Source: JBMNUM01 sp050946275 (GTDB lineage Bacteria; Actinomycetota; Coriobacteriia; Coriobacteriales; CADBOM01). From it: a DNA stretch of 58,998 nt. The DNA is taken from contig JBMNUM010000012.1 of NCBI GenBank assembly GCA_050946275.1, positions 1 through 58,998 on the forward strand. Reading direction: 5' to 3'. Below, piece after piece: positions 1-7,831 of the stretch; within the stretch, counting starts at the first letter, position 1, and every line of letters begins with the position of its first letter. Made by a program: the position numbers and the translations under genes. A model generated the notes under the pieces. That model did no database searches, was not told where the DNA came from, and saw only the letters and a list, made by a program, of their open reading frames with translations.

Positions 1-90
1 GTTTGGAGGCGCCCCGCTCGGTTCGTTGCTTGTCCGGGCGATTGTCCGCCGGGGTCGCTTGACGCGCCCCGACGCTCGCCCGCGTCGTTC

Positions 91-624
91 TTACATGCCG
101 AAGAGCATGTTGGCCAGACCGCCGAGAAGCGATCCGCCACCGGCCTGCTGCTGCATGCCGTAGCCAGCCTGCATCTGCTGCATGGCGGCCTGGTAGCCAG
201 CTTGATAGCCGGCCTGGTAGTCGCGGGAGTAACCCTGGGCGCTGCCGCCGAACAGGGAGCCGCCGCCGAACGGAGAGCCTCCGCCGAAGAGGTTCGACAG
301 GATATCGCCGCCCGCGCCGCCACTCATGTTGACGCCGTAGCTGCTACCGCTGCCGAGCAGCATGTCGGCGAGGCTGTGCACGCTGCCGCCGCTCTGGCCG
401 AGCATGGCCGAGGCGATGCCCGCGAGGCTTCCCATGTCGATCTGCTTGCCGCGCGCGGCAGCCGCCGTGCCGGCGACGACCTGGCTGGCCTGCTCCTTCG
501 AGACCTCCTTGAGGCCGGTGACCTTGCGGATGGTGGAATACGGGTGCTCGACGAGCTCCTGCAGGACCTGCGGCTCCTTCTCAGCACTTCCCAACAGCTT
601 CGTGATCATCTCCTGGATATCCAT
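91..624 (-). CDS. Gly-rich hypothetical protein
   Basis: This 177-residue protein is not assigned to a family. The N-terminal 60 residues look helical and charged (MDIQEMITKLLGSAEKEP at the start). The rest is rich in Gly, Ser, Ala and Gln, with short GGGSPFGGGSLFGG-like runs, a YQAGYQAGYQAAMQQMQAGYG stretch and a Gly/Leu/Met tail ending NMLFGM. No signal peptide or clear membrane helix is seen. The start is supported by AAGGAGG five bases upstream. A -10-like TATAAT lies on the minus strand at 687-692. The gene is last in the minus-strand series below the riboflavin operon, separated from the HAD gene by a long palindrome. The composition suggests a disordered, self-associating tail, but this is inference. 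Confidence 0.7.
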   Translation of the reverse strand: MDIQEMITKLLGSAEKEPQVLQELVEHPYSTIRKVTGLKEVSKEQASQVVAGTAAAARGKQIDMGSLAGIASAMLGQSGGSVHSLADMLLGSGSSYGVNMSGGAGGDILSNLFGGGSPFGGGSLFGGSAQGYSRDYQAGYQAGYQAAMQQMQAGYGMQQQAGGGSLLGGLANMLFGM

Positions 625-698
625 ATGACCTCCTTCGATCGAACGGTTGAAAATGCCTGAAACAGCGTGCGTAACACGTTAGTTCGATTATAGTGCGG

Positions 699-785
699 AC
701 CTGTCAAACAAGGCGGGGCTGATTGACGGGTTTGCGAGCATATCGCAGCAAAACCTGTCGATCAGCCCCGCCTTGTTTGGCAGGC
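699..785. repeat. Class A palindrome, head-to-head doublet
   Basis: Two copies of the class A element (core AACCTGTCAAACAAGGCGG, then GGCTGATTGACAGGTTT) lie head to head and form an inverted repeat with arms of about 36 bp around a short centre. The element abuts the stop codon of the HAD gene (786-788). It could terminate transcription, but it has no U tract. Confidence 0.7.
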
Positions 786-1451
786 TTACGCCCAGCTGGC
801 GAGGATTGTGGGAATCTCGGTGATGCTTTCCACCGTGGCCGTGGCACCCGCGAGCTCCTCGGGGTCGCCGAAGCCATAGAGGCAGCCGATGCAGCGCAGC
901 CCGTGCACGTGCGCGAGTTCCATGTCGTGGAAGCGATCGCCGATCGCGACGAACTCCCCCTCGACATCGGAGAAGTCCTCACGGATGTGCTCGAAGATCT
1001 TCGGCTTGGGAATCTGGTTGTAGTCCTCGGAGCAGTAGTAGCCGCTGAAGAAGCGGTCGAGGTCGAGCTCGGCGCGGAACGCCTCCATGTAGTCGTGACG
1101 GCAGTTGCTGAGGAAGATGAGCGTGTTGCCCTCATCGCGCAGCTGCGCCAGCACGTCCTCGGTGCCCGGATAGAGCTCGCTCAGCCCGGCGCGGATGCCA
1201 TCGAGCATGCCCTGGCCGACGGCGTCGATGCACTGGAGCTTCAGCTCCTCGGGCAGGCCGGGGGCGAAGGCATCCCACATGGCCTTCGGCGACCAGCCGA
1301 GCCAGCGCCCGATCTCCTCGTCGGTGAACTCGCGCGGCTCGGCGAACCCATCGGCGACCAGCCCCGCGTACACGTTGCGCAGGGCCGGCGCGTAGATCTT
1401 GATGGAGTTGTGGAGCGTGCCGTCGAAGTCGAAGATCAGCCTGCTAGGCAT
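786..1451 (-). CDS. HAD-superfamily phosphatase coupled to ribH
   Basis: This 221-residue HAD hydrolase of subfamily IA type dephosphorylates a small phosphorylated metabolite. Motif I is DFDGT at residues 8-12, motif II is the LSN in FLSNCRHDYM, the motif III lysine is in QIPKPKIF, and motif IV is the GDRFHD region. The start codon overlaps the ribH stop by eight bases, so the gene is translationally coupled to the riboflavin operon. In bacteria, dephosphorylation of 5-amino-6-ribitylamino-uracil phosphate between RibD and RibH is done by promiscuous HAD phosphatases. Operon membership makes this protein a good candidate for that step. Substrate assignment is inference; family assignment is firm. 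Confidence 0.88.
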   Translation of the reverse strand: MPSRLIFDFDGTLHNSIKIYAPALRNVYAGLVADGFAEPREFTDEEIGRWLGWSPKAMWDAFAPGLPEELKLQCIDAVGQGMLDGIRAGLSELYPGTEDVLAQLRDEGNTLIFLSNCRHDYMEAFRAELDLDRFFSGYYCSEDYNQIPKPKIFEHIREDFSDVEGEFVAIGDRFHDMELAHVHGLRCIGCLYGFGDPEELAGATATVESITEIPTILASWA

Positions 1452-1911
1452 CGAATCCCCTGATCAGGTTGACCATCTCGATGGCGCTTGCGGCGCAGTC
1501 GCTGCCCTTGTTGCCGGCCTTGCTGCCCGCGCGCTCGATGGCCTGCTCGATGTTCTCGGTGGTGAGCACGCCGAAGAGCACCGGCACGCCGCTCTCGAGG
1601 GATGCCAGGGCAACGCCCTTGCTGACCTCGGCCGAGACGTACTCGAAGTGCGGGGTGTTGCCGCGGATGACGGCACCCAGGCAGATCACGGCGTCGTACT
1701 TGCCGCTGTCGGCGGCCTTCTTGGCGATCAGCGGGATCTCGAACGCGCCGGGAACCCACATCAAGTCGATATCATCGTCCTTGACGCCGTGGCGCAGCAG
1801 CGTGTCCTCGGCACCGCCGATGAGCTTGTTCGTGATGATCTCGTTGAAGCGGGCGGCCACGATGGCGACCTTCATGCCCTCGGAAACAAGCTTGCCCTCA
1901 TAGACCTTCAT
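1444..1911 (-). CDS. ribH: 6,7-dimethyl-8-ribityllumazine synthase
   Basis: RibH condenses 5-amino-6-ribitylaminouracil with 3,4-dihydroxy-2-butanone 4-phosphate to lumazine, the penultimate step of riboflavin synthesis, usually as an icosahedral or pentameric assembly. The 155-residue length is typical. Family motifs are VAARFNEIIT near the N terminus, VPGAFEIP, the loop CLGAVIRGNTPHFEYV, and the FGVLTTEN strand. The ATG at 1911 is preferred over the upstream in-frame ATG at 1926, because AAAGGAG lies immediately before it. The preceding 97-bp gap holds a hairpin at 1960-1994 (GCGGGAC/GTCCCGC) that may tune distal expression. Confidence 0.97.
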   Translation of the reverse strand: MKVYEGKLVSEGMKVAIVAARFNEIITNKLIGGAEDTLLRHGVKDDDIDLMWVPGAFEIPLIAKKAADSGKYDAVICLGAVIRGNTPHFEYVSAEVSKGVALASLESGVPVLFGVLTTENIEQAIERAGSKAGNKGSDCAASAIEMVNLIRGFDA

Positions 1912-1959
1912 GCTTTCTCCTTTCATCTCCCCCGCGCACGGGGGCTGACTCCCTTCAAA

Positions 1960-1994
1960 GCGGGACGATCGGAGGCTGGCCCCTTTTGTCCCGC
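1960..1994 (-). terminator. Possible intra-operon hairpin between ribBA and ribH
   Basis: On the minus strand GCGGGAC and GTCCCGC form a stem followed by TTTGAAG. It sits between the ribBA stop and the ribH start. It could be an attenuating or processing hairpin; the U tract is weak. Confidence 0.35.
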
Positions 1995-2008
1995 GCGCCG
2001 GCCAGTTC

Positions 2009-3217
2009 CTACTCGTAGTGGAACATGTGCCCCATGCGCTCTTCCTTGGTCTTCAGATAGAACAGGTCGCTCGGCGTGGCCTCCATCTTGATCGGAACGC
2101 GCTCGGCGATCTCCATGCCGAAGTCCGACAGCTGGTAGACCTTGTCGGGGTTGTTCGTCAGCAGGCGCATGCTCTTGATGCCCAGATGGCGCAGGATCTG
2201 CGCGCCGATGTAGTACTCGCGCGCATCGCTCTCGAAGCCGAGCGCGAGGTTCGCATCGACCGTGTCCATGCCGCGGTCCTGCAGCTCGTAGGCGCGCAGC
2301 TTGTTGATGAGGCCGATGCCACGGCCCTCCTGGCGCATGTAGAGCAGGACGCCGCGGCCCTCCTCCTCGATCTGGCGCATCGCGGACTCGAGCTGCTGGC
2401 CGCAATCGCAGCGCAGCGAGCCGAACGCATCGCCGGTGAGGCACTCGGAGTGCACGCGGCACAGGATGTTCTCGCCATCGCCGATGTCGCCCTTCACGAG
2501 CGCGACGTGATGCTCGCCGTTGAGACGGTTCACGTAGCCGTAGGCCTCGAATTCGCCGTAGCGCGTGGGCATCCGGACCCTGGCCTTGAGGTCGACGAGC
2601 TCATCGCGCGTCTTGCGGTAGAGCTGCAGGTCCTTGATCGTGATGAACTTGAGGTCGAACCTGCGCGCCAGCTCCATGAGCTCGGCCGTGCGCATCATCG
2701 TGCCGTCGTCGCGCATGACCTCGCAGCACAGGCCGCACTCCTTGAGGCCCGCCAGACGGCACAGGTCGACGGTCGCCTCCGTATGGCCGTTTCGCTGGAG
2801 CACGCCGTTGCGCTTCGCGAGGAGCGGGAACATGTGACCCGGACGGCGGAAGTCCTCGGGACGGGCTCCCTCCTCCACGCATTTGCGCGCCGTGAAGCCG
2901 CGCTCCTCGGCCGAGATGCCCGTCGTCGTGTCGACGTGGTCGATCGAGACGGTGAACGCCGTCTCGTGGTTGTCGGTGTTGTAGTCGACCATCTGCGGGA
3001 GATGGAGTTGACGGACCAGGCTCTCCCCCATCGGCATGCAGATGAGGCCGCGCCCGTAGACCGCCATGAAGTTGACGTTCTCGGTGGTGGCGAACTCGGC
3101 TGCGCAGATGAGGTCGCCCTCGTTCTCGCGGTCGTCGTCGTCGGAGACGAGGATGATCTCGCCGTTGCGCAGCGCCTCCAGCGCCTCTTCGATCGTGTTG
3201 TACTCGTACTCGCCCAT
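2009..3217 (-). CDS. ribBA: Bifunctional DHBP synthase / GTP cyclohydrolase II
   Basis: This 402-residue fusion catalyses both committed entry steps of riboflavin synthesis: ribulose 5-phosphate to dihydroxybutanone phosphate (N-terminal RibB) and GTP to the diaminopyrimidine (C-terminal RibA). RibB motifs are DDDDRENEGD at about residues 26-35 and the RRPGHMFPL / GHTEATVDL segments. RibA motifs are VHSECLTGDAFGSLRCDCG (zinc cysteines) and YMRQEGRGIGL. The ATG at 3217 begins MGEYEYNT and has AAGG upstream. The same frame stays open further 5' but would overlap ribE. The 95-bp gap to ribE contains a GAGCCAC/GTGGCTC hairpin. Confidence 0.97.
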   Translation of the reverse strand: MGEYEYNTIEEALEALRNGEIILVSDDDDRENEGDLICAAEFATTENVNFMAVYGRGLICMPMGESLVRQLHLPQMVDYNTDNHETAFTVSIDHVDTTTGISAEERGFTARKCVEEGARPEDFRRPGHMFPLLAKRNGVLQRNGHTEATVDLCRLAGLKECGLCCEVMRDDGTMMRTAELMELARRFDLKFITIKDLQLYRKTRDELVDLKARVRMPTRYGEFEAYGYVNRLNGEHHVALVKGDIGDGENILCRVHSECLTGDAFGSLRCDCGQQLESAMRQIEEEGRGVLLYMRQEGRGIGLINKLRAYELQDRGMDTVDANLALGFESDAREYYIGAQILRHLGIKSMRLLTNNPDKVYQLSDFGMEIAERVPIKMEATPSDLFYLKTKEERMGHMFHYE

Positions 3218-3312
3218 TACCTTGTCTTTCCCTTCGCGAGCCACATCCGACCTGGTCGCAAGTGGCTCATTTCCTCTCGTGCCGAAGCCGTCAGGCTGAC
3301 ACGTTGATACCC

Positions 3313-3966
3313 TTAGAATCCGTGCTCGATCAGGAACGCCTCCGTGATGCGGCTCTCGCGCGCGGGCTCGGCCGGCTCCTCGGGGCGCATCAGCTTCTCC
3401 ACGTACTTGCCGACGATGTCGTTCTCGAGATTCACGATGTCGCCCACGCGCCGCTCGGACAGCGTCGTCTCGGAGGACGTGTGGGGAATGATCGAGACGG
3501 AGAACGTCGTGTCGGTCACCTTGGCCACCGTGAGGCTGATGCCGTCGATGGCGATGGAGCCTTTCTCGACGATGTAGCGCATGACCTCGGGCGACGCCTC
3601 GATCTCGTACCACGTGGCGTTGGCGTCATCGCGGATCGAGACGATCGTGCCCGTGCCGTCGATGTGGCCCGAGACGATGTGGCCGCCGAAGCGACCGTCG
3701 ACCGGCATGGCGCGCTCGAGGTTCACGCGCCCGCCCACGGCCAGCTGGCCGAGCGACGAGCGGTTGAGCGTCTCGTGCATGACGTCGGCCGTGAAGCTGC
3801 TGCCGGTGAACGACGTGACCGTGAGGCACACGCCGTTGACGGCGATGGAGTCGCCGAGCTTGACGTCGGAGAGCACCACCGAGCCCTCGACCTCGAGGAC
3901 GGCGGAATCGCCGCCACCGCGGATCGACTTGATGCGGCCGGTCTCCTCCACTATTCCGGTGAACAC
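3313..3966 (-). CDS. ribE: Riboflavin synthase, alpha chain
   Basis: This enzyme dismutates two lumazine molecules into riboflavin and the RibH substrate. The 217-residue protein begins with the family signature MFTGIVEETG and has two tandem lumazine-binding barrels. The first contains GDSIAVNGVCLTVT and the second GSIAIDGISLTVAKV, each followed by a GGHIVSGHIDGTG- or HTSSETTL-type segment. Its start overlaps the ribD stop by 16 bp, indicating translational coupling. All active-site segments appear intact. Confidence 0.97.
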   Translation of the reverse strand: MFTGIVEETGRIKSIRGGGDSAVLEVEGSVVLSDVKLGDSIAVNGVCLTVTSFTGSSFTADVMHETLNRSSLGQLAVGGRVNLERAMPVDGRFGGHIVSGHIDGTGTIVSIRDDANATWYEIEASPEVMRYIVEKGSIAIDGISLTVAKVTDTTFSVSIIPHTSSETTLSERRVGDIVNLENDIVGKYVEKLMRPEEPAEPARESRITEAFLIEHGF

Positions 3967-5066
3967 GGGGCCACCTCGCTTTCAAGAAGGAAGTCATCGC
4001 CGAGCTGGCGCATCGTCGTGTTGACGAGGCGCACGCACTCCGCGGGCAGCTCGACGCCGAGCCCGCGTATGGGGCCGGGCGCATCGGCGCCGCCGAAGAG
4101 CTTCGGCGCAATGTAGGTGTGAACGCGGTTGACGATGCCGGCCTCGAGCGCCGCCCATGCGAGCGTCGGACCGCCCTCGACGTAGATGCTGTCGATCTTG
4201 CGCGCGCCGAGCTCGCGGACAAGCGCGAGCATATCGACGCGCGGGCCTCCCGGCACCACGAGGACCTCGCAGCCGGCAGCCTCGTAAGGCGCCGCGGCCT
4301 CGGGGTCGGCGTTGCATGTCGCGATGATCGTGGGAACCTCGAGGGCCGTGCGCACAACCTGCTTGTCCAGGCCGATCGAAAGCGTGGAATCGCAGATGAC
4401 GCGGATGGGGTTGTGCCCTCCCTCGATGCGGCTCGTGAGCATCGGGTCGTCGGCGTCGACGGTGCCGCGGCCCACCATGATGGCCGCATAGCGGCTGCGG
4501 TCGCGATGCACGTTGAGCCGCGCCTCCTCGCCGGTGATCCAGCGCGAGGCGCCCGTGCGCGTGGCGACCTTGCCGTCCATCGTCATCGCATACTTGAGCA
4601 CGACGAACGGCATGCCCGTGGTGATGAAGTGGAAGAACGGCCTATTGAGCGCAAGGGCCTCCGCCTCGAGCAGCGGGCCATCGACCTCGATACCGTGCGA
4701 GCGCAGCAGCTCGAGGCCCTTGCCCGCGACGAGCGGGTTGGGGTCGGAGGAGGCGATGACGACGCGCGCGACGCGGGCCTCGATGAGAGCCTCGGTGCAC
4801 GGGGGCGTCTTGCCGTGGTGGCAGCAGGGCTCGAGCGTGACGTAGGCCGTTGCGCCCGCGGGGTCCACGCCCCGGCGCCGGCAGTCCGCCAGCGCGTTGC
4901 GCTCGGCATGCAGCTCGCCGTAGCGCTCGTGATAGCCCTCGCCGATGACGTGACCGTCGCGCACGAGCACGCAGCCCACGAGCGGGTTGGGGTTCACGAA
5001 CCCAAGGCCGCGCTCCGCAAGCGCCAGCGCCTGCCGCATGTATGTCTCGTCGCGCTCGTCCAGCAC
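3951..5066 (-). CDS. ribD: Riboflavin deaminase/reductase RibD
   Basis: This bifunctional protein deaminates the diaminopyrimidine and reduces its ribosyl side chain. The N-terminal zinc deaminase domain shows HAERNALADC and EPCCHHGKTPPCTEALIEA. The C-terminal reductase half shows GASRWITGEEARLNVHRDRS and EGGPTLAWAAL. A GTG start at 5066 is chosen because GGGAG lies six bases upstream; the longer in-frame GTG at 5096 lies inside a palindrome and lacks an RBS. The gene is 371 codons and first in the operon, directly downstream of the FMN riboswitch and its terminator. Confidence 0.95.
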   Translation of the reverse strand: MLDERDETYMRQALALAERGLGFVNPNPLVGCVLVRDGHVIGEGYHERYGELHAERNALADCRRRGVDPAGATAYVTLEPCCHHGKTPPCTEALIEARVARVVIASSDPNPLVAGKGLELLRSHGIEVDGPLLEAEALALNRPFFHFITTGMPFVVLKYAMTMDGKVATRTGASRWITGEEARLNVHRDRSRYAAIMVGRGTVDADDPMLTSRIEGGHNPIRVICDSTLSIGLDKQVVRTALEVPTIIATCNADPEAAAPYEAAGCEVLVVPGGPRVDMLALVRELGARKIDSIYVEGGPTLAWAALEAGIVNRVHTYIAPKLFGGADAPGPIRGLGVELPAECVRLVNTTMRQLGDDFLLESEVAPCSPE

Positions 5067-5087
5067 GTGTACTCCCTTCCCCAACCC

Positions 5088-5115
5088 GGCAAGCACGTCA
5101 GAAGTGCTTGCCAGG
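5088..5115. repeat. Class B palindrome in the ribD leader
   Basis: GGCAAGCAC and GTGCTTGCC flank GTCAGAA. Compared with the 20.1-kb copy (arms ACAAACACG/CGTGTTTGT), A:T pairs are replaced by G:C in both arms, so the pairing is kept. It lies between the riboswitch terminator and the ribD RBS. Confidence 0.65.
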
Positions 5116-5133
5116 CCTGTCGTTCCAGGGCAT

Positions 5134-5168
5134 TAAAAAAGCCCGGGAGTCCGCAGTACTCCAGGGCA
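5134..5168 (-). terminator. Riboswitch expression-platform terminator
   Basis: The minus strand reads GCCC-TGGAGT, a loop, ACTCC-CGGGC and then TTTTTT, a canonical Rho-independent terminator. It is placed between the FMN aptamer and ribD, as expected for transcriptional FMN control. Confidence 0.85.
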
Positions 5169-5198
5169 AACGACGTGGACCGGCGCGCAGCCGGTGCC

Positions 5199-5330
5199 AG
5201 CGACCTTCTCCCATCCAGACTATACTGTCGGCTCCGGAATCCAACCGGATCAACCCTATCGGGCTCGCGGGCTCGTGGAGTCTCGCTCCCGTACCGCCGG
5301 TGGGGACTTGCACCCCGCCCTGAAGATCGA
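5199..5330 (-). ncRNA. FMN riboswitch (RFN element)
   Basis: The minus strand carries the conserved RFN blocks in order: AGGGCGGGGTGCAAGTCCCC, ACCGGCGGTA, a variable arm, AGCCCGCGAGCC, GATCCGGTTGGATTCCGGAG, CCGACAGTATAGTCTGGATG and GGAGAAGG. FMN binding in this class switches riboflavin operons off. The downstream terminator at 5134-5168 suggests control by premature termination. Confidence 0.95.
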
Positions 5331-5338
5331 ACACTACG

Positions 5339-5367
5339 ATGTTAGTTCCATGGCGGCATGCAGTCAA
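5339..5367 (-). promoter_or_regulatory. Probable sigma-A promoter of the rib operon
   Basis: The minus strand has TTGACT (5367-5362), a 17-bp spacer, and TAACAT (5344-5339), ending about eight bases before the FMN aptamer. Spacing is ideal for a housekeeping promoter driving the riboswitch leader. Confidence 0.6.
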
Positions 5368-5566
5368 CAGGAAGAGGGCGGAGGTCGGTGGGCGAGCGGG
5401 ACATCTTGCGATCGCGAATTGTGACCGGATCGCGCAGGAGCAAGGCAGCCCACATCGCCTTCACGGAACAGGGCGCTACATGTTCAAGACAGCGCTGAGA
5501 GGCGATCTCGCAGCCTGCCGCTCGAGCTGAGGCAAACGGATCGGCAGAGCTCCAACTCTTGCGCGG

Positions 5567-5607
5567 CTTCATCGTACTTGTATACTGTATACAAGTACAG
5601 GATGAAG
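5567..5607. promoter_or_regulatory. Palindromic operator of the toxin-antitoxin operon
   Basis: GTACTTGTATAC, a single T, and GTATACAAGTAC form a perfect 12-bp-armed palindrome at 5574-5598. It is framed by CTTCATC and GATGAAG, 15 bp before the antitoxin start codon. Placement and symmetry fit autoregulation by the ribbon-helix-helix antitoxin. Confidence 0.65.
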
Positions 5608-5622
5608 CATTTAGGAGGTTTC

Positions 5623-5916
5623 ATGGCAACCGCGGTTATCTCCGGGCGCGTCGATACGAGGGTGCAGCAGAAGGCCGATGTCGTCCTGCGTAAGGCCGGC
5701 CTCACCCCCACCGACATCATCCAGCGAATATGGGGCGCGATGGCCGCTACGGGCGAGATTCCAGAAGTGCTGTTGGAACGAGATGCTGCCCGACAGCCCG
5801 ACAACCCCCTCGAGCATCTCGCCCGCTTCCTCGAGTCTTTGCCCGCCGTTGATACCGCCTACGCGGACATGAGCGACAACGATATCCTCGCGCTGAAGGT
5901 GGCCGACCATGCATAG
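5623..5916 (+). CDS. RelB/DinJ-type antitoxin
   Basis: This 97-residue protein has an N-terminal segment resembling RelB/DinJ ribbon-helix-helix antitoxins: a short beta strand (ATAVISGRVDTRVQQKAD) followed by VLRKAGLTPTDIIQRIWGAM and a GEIPEVLL turn. The acidic C terminus (AYADMSDNDILALKVADHA) would wrap the toxin. The ATG at 5623 follows TTAGGAGG at ideal spacing; the upstream in-frame ATG lies inside the operator. The stop overlaps the toxin start by eight bases, as usual in TA operons. RelB-type antitoxins usually pair with RelE-fold toxins, but here the partner is a PIN protein. Confidence 0.82.
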   Translation: MATAVISGRVDTRVQQKADVVLRKAGLTPTDIIQRIWGAMAATGEIPEVLLERDAARQPDNPLEHLARFLESLPAVDTAYADMSDNDILALKVADHA

Positions 5917-6325
5917 GCTCATGCTGGACACGAACATACTGCTGGACTGCGTAGATTCCCGTCGAGCCGCCCACGATGACGCGCTGCGGCTCATCGCCCG
6001 CTGCAACGGCGGCGGCGATATGGGCATCGCAAGCTCCCATTCGCTCAACGATGTCTACTACATCATGAAGAAGCTCTACGGGGAACCGAGTGCGCGCAAA
6101 GCAGTCGACGTTCTCACCGACCTCGTGGTCATCGGCCCGATCAGCGCGGAGGAAACGCTCCTGGCGTTGGGCTCGAACGAGCCGGACTTCGAAGATGGGC
6201 TCGTGCGCGCATGTGCCGAGCTGAATGACGTGGACTTCATCATCTCCCGAGACGAGAAGGCCTTCGGGAAGGCGACCATCCGCCGTCTCACGTCCGCGGA
6301 ATATCTCGAGATCGCGGAGGATTAG
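5909..6325 (+). CDS. PIN-domain toxin (VapC-like ribonuclease)
   Basis: This 138-residue single PIN domain is predicted to be a metal-dependent ribonuclease acting on RNA when released by its antitoxin. Acidic residues expected for the active site are D7 in MLDTNILLDC, an E/D cluster in NEPDFEDGLVRACA, and D in VDFIISRDEKAF. The protein ends shortly after a TIRRLTSAEYLE helix, at the usual PIN length. The gene is coupled to the upstream antitoxin by overlap. VapC-like activity is inferred from fold motifs; the target RNA cannot be read from sequence. Confidence 0.85.
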   Translation: MHRLMLDTNILLDCVDSRRAAHDDALRLIARCNGGGDMGIASSHSLNDVYYIMKKLYGEPSARKAVDVLTDLVVIGPISAEETLLALGSNEPDFEDGLVRACAELNDVDFIISRDEKAFGKATIRRLTSAEYLEIAED

Positions 6326-6415
6326 CACGGCCGTGACCCCGAGGCAAGCGACCTGCCCCGCCCCGCATCGCGGTGCTATGCTTCTCGTAGCGAATTCGAC
6401 TACGAGGAGCGAGCC

Positions 6416-7786
6416 GTGGATTACGACGTCATCATCATCGGGGCAGGGCCGGGAGGCATCTTCGCGGCCTACGAGCTGACGAAGGGCGACCCGTCGTTGC
6501 GCGTCGCCGTGTTCGAGAGCGGCAACACGCTCGACAAGCGCCGGTGCCCGATCGACGGCGAGAACGTCAAGGCGTGCATCAACTGCGAGACCTGCTCGAT
6601 CATGAGCGGATTCGGCGGCGCGGGCGCGTTCTCGGACGGCAAGTACAACATCACGAACGACTTCGGCGGCACGCTGCACGAGTACATCGGCAAGCGCGAG
6701 GCGCTGCGCCTCATGGAGTACGTCGACGAGATCAACCTCTCCCACGGTGGCGAGGGCACGCGTATCTTCTCAACCGCCAGCACTTCGATCAAGAAGCTGT
6801 GCATGCAGAACAAGCTGAAGCTCCTCGACGCCTCTGTGCGCCACCTCGGCACCGACATCAACCGCGTGGTGCTCGGCAACCTCTACGACGAGCTCGCACC
6901 GAAGGTCGACTTCCACTTCCGCACGCCCGTCACGGACATCGAGTCCGTCGAGGGCGGATACCGCGTGGTTGCGGAGGATGCCTCCCACACATGTGCGCGT
7001 TGCATCGTCTCCGTCGGCCGCAGTGGCAGCAAGTGGATGGAGGGGCTGTGCCGCAGGCTCGACATCCCCACGGAGTCGAACCGCGTCGACCTCGGGGTGC
7101 GCGTCGAGCTGCCGGCGGAGCTGTTCGCGCACCTCACGGACGAGCTCTACGAGAGCAAGATCGTCTACCGCACGGAGAAGTCCGGCGACAACGTGCGGAC
7201 GTTCTGCATGAACCCGCACGGCGTCGTCGTCAACGAGAACACGAACGGCATCATCACCGTCAACGGGCACAGCTACGAGGATCCGGAGCGATGGACGGAG
7301 AACACGAACTTCGCGCTGCTCGTCTCGAAGCACTTCACCGAGCCCTTCAAGGATTCCAACGGTTACGGCGAGAGCATCGCGCGGCTGTCGAACATGCTCG
7401 GCGGCGGCGTGATGGTGCAGCGTTTCGGCGACCTCATCAGGGGCCGGCGGAGCACGCACGACCGCATCAGGGAGTGCTTCGTCACGCCCACGCTCGCAGC
7501 CGAGCCGGGCGACCTGAGCCTCGTGCTGCCCAAGCGCATCCTCGACGCCATCATCGAGATGATCTATGCGCTCGACAAGATCGCGCCGGGCACCGCCAAC
7601 GACGACACGCTGCTCTACGGCGTGGAGGTGAAGTTCTACAACATGCACGTCAAGCTGGAGAAGAACCTCGAGACCCGCCACCCGGGCCTCTACGTCATCG
7701 GCGACGGCAGCGGGGTCACGCACTCGCTATCGCACGCCTCCGCCAGCGGCGTTTACGTCGCGCGTGACATCCTCGCGAGAACCTGA
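6416..7786 (+). CDS. NAD(P)/FAD-dependent oxidoreductase
   Basis: This 456-residue flavoprotein resembles the FAD-dependent dehydrogenases of COG2509. The N-terminal dinucleotide fold is IIIGAGPGGIFAAYEL at residues 6-21. A cysteine-containing segment (KACINCETCSIMSGFGGAGA) follows, and the C-terminal FAD-binding strand is PGLYVIGDGSGVTHSLSHASASG. The GTG start at 6416 is preceded by GAGGAG. The substrate is unknown. The TGA stop lies within a class A palindrome. It is a monocistronic plus-strand gene following the TA pair by 90 bp. Confidence 0.88.
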   Translation: MDYDVIIIGAGPGGIFAAYELTKGDPSLRVAVFESGNTLDKRRCPIDGENVKACINCETCSIMSGFGGAGAFSDGKYNITNDFGGTLHEYIGKREALRLMEYVDEINLSHGGEGTRIFSTASTSIKKLCMQNKLKLLDASVRHLGTDINRVVLGNLYDELAPKVDFHFRTPVTDIESVEGGYRVVAEDASHTCARCIVSVGRSGSKWMEGLCRRLDIPTESNRVDLGVRVELPAELFAHLTDELYESKIVYRTEKSGDNVRTFCMNPHGVVVNENTNGIITVNGHSYEDPERWTENTNFALLVSKHFTEPFKDSNGYGESIARLSNMLGGGVMVQRFGDLIRGRRSTHDRIRECFVTPTLAAEPGDLSLVLPKRILDAIIEMIYALDKIAPGTANDDTLLYGVEVKFYNMHVKLEKNLETRHPGLYVIGDGSGVTHSLSHASASGVYVARDILART

Positions 7787-7814
7787 CAAATAGCCCGGGG
7801 CTGATTGACAGATT
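7781..7814. repeat. Class A palindrome overlapping a stop codon
   Basis: ACCTGACAAATAGCCCGGGG followed by CTGATTGACAGATTT. The TGA of the FAD oxidoreductase is part of the left arm. It lies between two convergent genes. Confidence 0.6.
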
Positions 7815-7831
7815 TAGACGTGATTGTGAGG

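Noticed and set aside
3218..3613. N-terminal extension of RibBA
   Set aside because: It overlaps ribE on the same strand, has no similarity to RibB, and the ATG at 3217 fits the family start.
5098..5367. Minus-strand ORF over the rib leader
   Set aside because: It lies on the FMN aptamer and terminator, which explain the sequence.
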